Of a stretch of DNA of 64,000 bases, positions 60,601-64,000 are shown piece after piece. The notes beneath the pieces are model-generated. The model was not told the origin of the DNA, made no database searches, and was given only the letters and a program-made list of their open reading frames with translations. Within the stretch, counting starts at the first letter, position 1; each line of letters starts with the position of its first letter. Made by a program: the position numbers and the translations under genes. The stretch comes from Alphaproteobacteria bacterium (GTDB lineage: Bacteria > Pseudomonadota > Alphaproteobacteria > CAAGCB01 > CAG-977): the NCBI GenBank assembly GCA_900768465.1, contig CAAGCY010000014.1, positions 19,621-83,620 of the forward strand. Direction: 5' to 3'.

Positions 60601-61780
60601 GTCGTCACGCATCGGCTTTGAATTGGAAGCGACGGGCGAAAACCTGCGCCAGCGCAACGACGAAGCGCAAAAAGCCGCCGACGAAACCGTCAAACGCTCC
60701 GCCGCCGCAACACAAATGCTGCAGGAAAAAACGGAATTGCTGACTCAAATGGCTCAGCAGGTTTTGGACGGGCTGAAAACGGCGGGCGACGAATTCGACG
60801 ACAAAGCTCAACGCCTGCAAGCGGCGTCCGTTATCGCGCGTGACGAACTGGACAAATCGGGCGACACGTTTTTGGTTCAGGCGCATCAGATTGCGCGCTT
60901 GTCCGAAGAATCGCAAAAAGCCGTTAAAAACTGCGGCGTTGTTTTGCGTGAACGCGCCGCCGATTTCGACAAGACGGCGCAGGACGCCGACACCCGCGTC
61001 CGCCGTTTAAGCGATACCGTGCATCAAATCGGCAAGGAATTCGAAGACATGTCCAACAAAGGCGTTGTCCAAATCGATTTGGCGGGACAGCGTTTGCGCG
61101 CAATGATTAGCGAAGTCGCGGGCAATTCGGAACGCATCGCCGCCGAAGTCCGCAAATCGGGCGAACAATTCATCGACCAGTCGGACGTGCTGTCGACCGC
61201 TTCGGACGAAGCGCTGGGACGTCTGCAAAACCTGTTGACGGTTTTGCGCGACAACGCAAAGGAAATTCAGGAATCGGGCGAAAAGATTTCGGCGCAATCC
61301 ATCAAACTGGGCGGCGCGTTCAACCGTCAGGTTCAATCGCTGATTTCCGCGTCGCGTTCGGCGGAGGAATATATCTCGGCGCTGAACAAACGCAAAGAGG
61401 AAGCCGACACCGACCGCTTTATGAAAGATGCCGCCGTCATTATCGAACAGCTGCAGTCTTTGGGTGTAGATTTGACGCGGCTGTTTTCGCCGAATGTCGA
61501 AGAAGACCTGTGGAAACGCTACTATTCGGGGGATAAAAGCGCGTTTGTCCGCTATCTGTCCCGCGCCATCGACAAAAACCAAATCCGCAAAATTGGTGAA
61601 CGTTTTGCCGAAGACGCCGAATTCCGCGGCTATGTCACAAAGTATATGGGAACATTCGAAGGCGTTTTGTCCCGCGCGCAGGAAAACGAACGCGCCGACG
61701 TGCTGACCGCCGTTTTGCTGGGATCGGAAGCGGGACGTTTGTATATGACTTTGTCGCGCGTCTTCAACAAGGAAGCCTGA
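57650..61780 (+). CDS. Giant membrane-anchored coiled-coil protein
   Basis: A 1376-residue protein with two N-terminal membrane spans (about 27-49 and 66-86), then about 1100 residues of Ala/Glu/Asp-rich coiled coil in irregular repeats, and a conserved globular C-terminus (FSPNVEEDLWKRYYSGDKSAFVRYL). The topology recalls the polar marker TipN of Caulobacter, but the length and C-terminus differ. The C-terminal domain is typical of large alphaproteobacterial coiled-coil proteins next to ileS or rpoH-like genes. Start at 57650 (SD GGAACGG) over 57638. Confidence 0.75.
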   Translation: MASENEMNETLLLSQETLPPKSAKDKIAVIAAIVLTVLWGVSAWSFLGVSGWWNARYEMTPPEYFSCLTGLLSPVAFIWIAAAYFASERRFVREADVLRAYIAELTHPSAKNKLYVSGVLDSLKMQTENLNAVYARLKDCSDSVGQIFDTHTADVEKATQALAETLTNASGCVAEKTKELNQSCAAAKEQTDSALNLLHENAAALQTAANETSAALERAGEKLNGEKAALRETSDAMTDNLNRLTADVREQSDLLRAASEKARDVLSEQTGIAAQEIGKHAADLTAVANSVHDKLSRQAADLKQNIQAHLSMLAEAGDKARDDMAAIGIALDEQSSSLKNAAQTALTGMETSADLLERRVSDIKRALTDQTEAVAAKNDVLVKMTERLIAKFGEQNAALDNESEKTVARFKNVEATLDAYMTEIGAATDAAVAKISAVSDELTDKSDKLAATADAAHSRLTAVGEDVDMKTQLLGVALKNMKNDTQTVSEILDAQTVRLTSALDSANERLDKMKDGFASGVSVLDTAIAQTNERADSACLRLQKHSAELSDLSSALVSQALVSETSLAQQQKYISAAAARVEEIKNSLKQQSEDLTGIADLLDARSARTIADLSEKMRDLLASSSAAADKFAELEIALNNKVQSFDAAAKQTASVNSDLADSLNAHKDMLSASARRMAGYTEEVTAEITRQTTQMDVSADLLKNRAEKAVSQLDEQFRKLDGNARLLLDTATRTADSLSEKTQTVDALFSKQSATLSDASDKLAEQTGKVAALLREQSEQADSDLERLVARIRLLEEGLNVQTKELTHASDTTVAHLENVGAALAKQSESLADLTAEAQKRLTDSAQTFTDKISAFSALIKDFTVQNGDSLAQINIGQTDFSEAADALIQRMNALKTEIAAQTESLQQQSAKSTQQALMVRDSMQRHIVDLGDVANMIATQSRLGEASLNNQTDALNAAAQDVMRHLNDINEAVRQNTTDLLSASSRIGFELEATGENLRQRNDEAQKAADETVKRSAAATQMLQEKTELLTQMAQQVLDGLKTAGDEFDDKAQRLQAASVIARDELDKSGDTFLVQAHQIARLSEESQKAVKNCGVVLRERAADFDKTAQDADTRVRRLSDTVHQIGKEFEDMSNKGVVQIDLAGQRLRAMISEVAGNSERIAAEVRKSGEQFIDQSDVLSTASDEALGRLQNLLTVLRDNAKEIQESGEKISAQSIKLGGAFNRQVQSLISASRSAEEYISALNKRKEEADTDRFMKDAAVIIEQLQSLGVDLTRLFSPNVEEDLWKRYYSGDKSAFVRYLSRAIDKNQIRKIGERFAEDAEFRGYVTKYMGTFEGVLSRAQENERADVLTAVLLGSEAGRLYMTLSRVFNKEA

Positions 61781-61814
61781 ACTTTAGAATTATACAAAAC
61801 AACCAAAAAATCTC

Positions 61815-61842
61815 TTGAAATCAAAAGGCGTTTGTGTATACT
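61815..61842 (+). promoter_or_regulatory. Sigma70 promoter of rpoH
   Basis: TTGAAA (61815-61820), spacer 16, TATACT (61837-61842), with a leader of about 65 bases. Confidence 0.75.
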
Positions 61843-61914
61843 AATGAGGTCTGAGAATCTGTTGCGGATTTTCGGACTTTTCGGGTTATCACGCCCGATG
61901 AAAGGATTTTGACG

Positions 61915-62793
61915 ATGGAAACAACAATGTCAAACACCTCTTTGGTGCCGGTGCTTCAGAACGGCATCACCTCTTATTTGGCGGCGATTCGCAAAATCCC
62001 CGTCTTGTCGGCGGAGGAGGAGTTTATGTTGGCGAATCGTTTCCGCAAACACGGGGATTTGGACGCGGCAAAGCGTTTGATTTCCGCGCATTTGCGTCTG
62101 GCGGCAAAGGTCGCTTTCGGTTATCGTTACTACGGTCTGCCTGTCGAAGATTTGATTTCAGAAGCCAACATCGGTCTGATGCAGGCGGTCAAAAAATTCG
62201 AACCCGAAAAAGGCAACCGCCTGTCGACATACGCCGTTTGGTGGATAAAAGCCGCGATTAACGAATTCATTTTGCGGTCGTGGTCTTTGGTGCGTATCGG
62301 CACGGTCGCGGCGCAAAAGCGTTTGTTTTACAATCTGCGTAAAATCAAAGCCCGCTTGGGGCTGTACGGCGATTCGGCTTTGGACGCCGACAGCGTCAAG
62401 GAAATTTCCCAAAACCTGAACGTATCCGAAGACGACGTTGTCGCCATGGATAACCGTTTAAGCGGCGACGTGTCGCTGAACACGCCCGTTTACACCGACG
62501 GTTATGCCGAAAAGCAGGACTTTTTAAGCAACAACGCCAGTATCGAAGATTCCGTCGCCGACAAACAGGAAAGCGATTTGCGCTTGCGTCTGTTGGCGCA
62601 GGCGATGGACAAACTGAACGACCGCGAACGCATTATCGTGCGCGCGCGCCGTTTGCAGGACGATCCGACGACTTTGGATTCGTTGGGCGAACAGTTGGGA
62701 ATCAGCCGGGAACGCGTCCGTCAAATCGAAACGCGCGCCATTGAAAAAATGACCCGCTTCATTCAGGACAAAGAAAAGCCCGCGGGCGTTTAA
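61915..62793 (+). CDS. rpoH: RNA polymerase sigma factor RpoH (sigma32)
   Basis: A 292-residue heat-shock sigma factor. Region 2: LISEANIGLMQAVKKFEP and LSTYAVWWIKAAINEF. The RpoH box QKRLFYNLRKIK near residue 138 sets it apart from RpoD and RpoS. Region 4 ends LGISRERVRQIETRAIEKM. AAAGGA precedes the ATG at 61915. Terminated by a hairpin at 62811. Confidence 0.95.
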   Translation: METTMSNTSLVPVLQNGITSYLAAIRKIPVLSAEEEFMLANRFRKHGDLDAAKRLISAHLRLAAKVAFGYRYYGLPVEDLISEANIGLMQAVKKFEPEKGNRLSTYAVWWIKAAINEFILRSWSLVRIGTVAAQKRLFYNLRKIKARLGLYGDSALDADSVKEISQNLNVSEDDVVAMDNRLSGDVSLNTPVYTDGYAEKQDFLSNNASIEDSVADKQESDLRLRLLAQAMDKLNDRERIIVRARRLQDDPTTLDSLGEQLGISRERVRQIETRAIEKMTRFIQDKEKPAGV

Positions 62794-62810
62794 AACTTAA
62801 ATCACCGAAA

Positions 62811-62843
62811 ACCGCCGCTGCACGACAACGGCGGTCTTTTTTT
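62811..62843 (+). terminator. Rho-independent terminator of rpoH
   Basis: ACCGCCG (62811-62817) and CGGCGGT (62829-62835), then seven T. Confidence 0.88.
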
Positions 62844-62914
62844 CGGTCTTGACTTTCGGTCGGGCGTGTGGTTGTTTGTCGGCATTTTGAATGTCCGAGG
62901 AAAGGGAAGACTTT

Positions 62915-63796
62915 ATGACCAGAAAGAACAAAGGCGTGTTTTTGGGCATGCTGGGGACTTGTTCCTACGGCACAAACCCGCTGTTTGCTTTGCCGCTGTA
63001 CGCCGCGGGAATGGATGTCAATTCCGTTTTGTTTTACCGTTATCTGGGGGCGGTAATCCTGTACGGGCTGTGGGTGAGCTGTTATAAAAAAGTATCGCTG
63101 AAAATTTCGCTGAAAGAAGCGGGAGTCATGGCGGCTCTGGGCGTCGTGTTCTCGATGTCGTCCCTGACTTTGTTCATGAGCTATTCCCTTATCGGCGCGG
63201 GCATCGCTTCGACGATTTTGTTTGTGTATCCGATTATGGTCGCCGTTTTGATGGCGGTGTTTTTCCATGAAAAAATCGATTTGCGCACCGTCGCTTCGAT
63301 TGTGCTGATGAGCGCGGGCATTCTGCTGTTTTACAAAACGGACGACGGCAAAACGTTAAGCCTGTACGGCGTTGTTTTGACTTTGTTGTCGGCGCTGAGC
63401 TACGCCGTTTACATGATTGCCTTAAAACAGCTGAAAACGGCGAAACGGATGCATTTCCCGACATTGACGTTTTATGTGATGTTTTTCGGATTGTTCGTGT
63501 TTTTGTTCAATTTGCGCTTCGGATTGGATTTAAAGCCGATTGAAACGCCGTTCATGGCGGCTTGCGTCATCGGATTGGCGGTGTTTCCGACGATTGTTTC
63601 GCTGGAAACGATGACCATCGCCATTAAACTGATAGGACCGACTCTGTCCGCGATTTTGGGCGCGCTGGAACCCGTTACCGCCGTTTTAATCGGCGTGTTC
63701 GTGTTCGGCGAAGCCATGACTCTGCGGATTGCGGCGGGCATTTTGCTGATTTTGGCGTCCGTCCTGCTGATTGTTCTGAAAAAAAAGAAAAAGTAA
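62915..63796 (+). CDS. EamA-family (DMT) transporter
   Basis: A 293-residue inner-membrane protein with ten spans in two EamA repeats (each near GTCSYGTNPLFALPLY and LLSALSYAVYMIAL). The C-terminus is basic (LKKKKK). Substrate unknown; many relatives export amino acids or metabolites. ATG at 62915 chosen because GGGAAG is near; the ATG at 62891 lacks a ribosome site. Confidence 0.88.
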   Translation: MTRKNKGVFLGMLGTCSYGTNPLFALPLYAAGMDVNSVLFYRYLGAVILYGLWVSCYKKVSLKISLKEAGVMAALGVVFSMSSLTLFMSYSLIGAGIASTILFVYPIMVAVLMAVFFHEKIDLRTVASIVLMSAGILLFYKTDDGKTLSLYGVVLTLLSALSYAVYMIALKQLKTAKRMHFPTLTFYVMFFGLFVFLFNLRFGLDLKPIETPFMAACVIGLAVFPTIVSLETMTIAIKLIGPTLSAILGALEPVTAVLIGVFVFGEAMTLRIAAGILLILASVLLIVLKKKKK

Positions 63797-63815
63797 AAAA
63801 ACTCGTGAAAAATCA

Positions 63816-63847
63816 AAGCGGTTTCCCTTTCGGAACCGCTTTTTTTC
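63816..63847 (+). terminator. Rho-independent terminator of the transporter gene
   Basis: AAAGCGGTTTCC and GGAACCGCTTT flank a 5-base loop, then a run of T. Confidence 0.88.
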
Positions 63848-63853
63848 TGCCTC

Positions 63854-63911
63854 TGCCACAATTGCCACAATCTTGCCACATTTGCCACAACTACGCCATA
63901 ATTTTGCCACA
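63854..63911. repeat. Five exact TGCCACA repeats (one further degenerate copy)
   Basis: TGCCACA at 63854, 63863, 63874, 63883 and 63905, plus CGCCATA at 63894. Steps are 9, 11, 9, 11 and 11 bases, about one helical turn each. They lie between a terminator and a new gene start at 63962, so they are likely an operator array. Confidence 0.75.
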
Positions 63912-63961
63912 ATTGTGTGTTACAGTAAAAAAATAGAAAAATTTTTTTGGAGGATCTTTCT

Positions 63962-64000
63962 ATGAAAAAATCATTCCTTTTTTTGGCAGCGGCGTTTTTA
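63962..64000 (+). CDS. Start of an exported protein, truncated by window
   Basis: Thirteen codons, MKKSFLFLAAAFL, preceded by GGAGGA. The basic start and hydrophobic run look like a signal peptide. The rest lies outside the window. Confidence 0.7.
   Translation, partial: MKKSFLFLAAAFL

Noticed and set aside
63854..63911. CRISPR-like repeat array
   Set aside because: Units are only 7 bases with 2-4-base gaps, with no spacers; an operator array fits better.

Overview
The window is a stretch of alphaproteobacterial chromosome carrying one complete Mu-like transposable prophage. The host call rests on gene order and family type: lptF-lptD-surA-rsmA-yggT-DUF167-folD-mnmA, xerD, aroK-aroB-DUF2889-J-domain, an RpoH-type sigma factor, and a eukaryote-like IleRS. 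Small host-associated or gut alphaproteobacteria are the best guess; the species cannot be named from sequence alone.

Layout. 1-1232: host end of a nucleoside phosphorylase and a convergent esterase. 1233-37763: the prophage (36,531 bp), bounded by a perfect 5-bp target duplication (CCAAA), TGT...ACA termini and three transposase-binding sites at each end spaced almost as in phage Mu. It lies reversed: its c (left) end is at 37763 and its variable end at 1233, so nearly all genes read on the minus strand. Read from 37763 downward it holds: Xre-type repressor (plus strand), divergent early promoter, Ner-like protein, MuA-type transposase, MuB-type ATPase, small early genes, GemA, a Mor/C-type activator, an AT-rich GHKL-ATPase/nuclease gene (accessory), DksA-like and DUF2730 proteins, terminase, portal, head morphogenesis protein with a toxin-like C-terminus, small genes, a plus-strand AT-rich accessory gene, protease-capsid fusion, head completion, sheath, tube, frameshifted tail chaperone, tape measure, baseplate, fibres, lysis genes, and a com-dam-HEPN-like module in the place of Mu com-mom. 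37769-64000: tRNA-Thr(CGT), outer-membrane biogenesis operon, xerD, aro genes, an autotransporter, ileS, a giant membrane-anchored coiled-coil protein, rpoH, an EamA transporter and the first codons of an exported protein.

How it works together. The prophage is structurally intact. Its most notable parts are: a second glycine-rich adhesin gene switched out of frame by a run of ten G (9 or 12 would restore it), in a phage with no recognisable Gin-type invertase; a methylase gene whose Shine-Dalgarno is buried in a hairpin inside the com gene; a -1 frameshift site AAATTTT in the tail chaperone; a sigma70-type promoter followed by a structured RNA reading against the late operon; and three AT-rich accessory genes that look like defence or lysogenic-conversion cargo, above all a single-gene GHKL ATPase fused to a PD-(D/E)XK-like nuclease.

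No stretch over 300 bases lacks annotation. All homology calls are by eye from motifs and gene order; no search was run.
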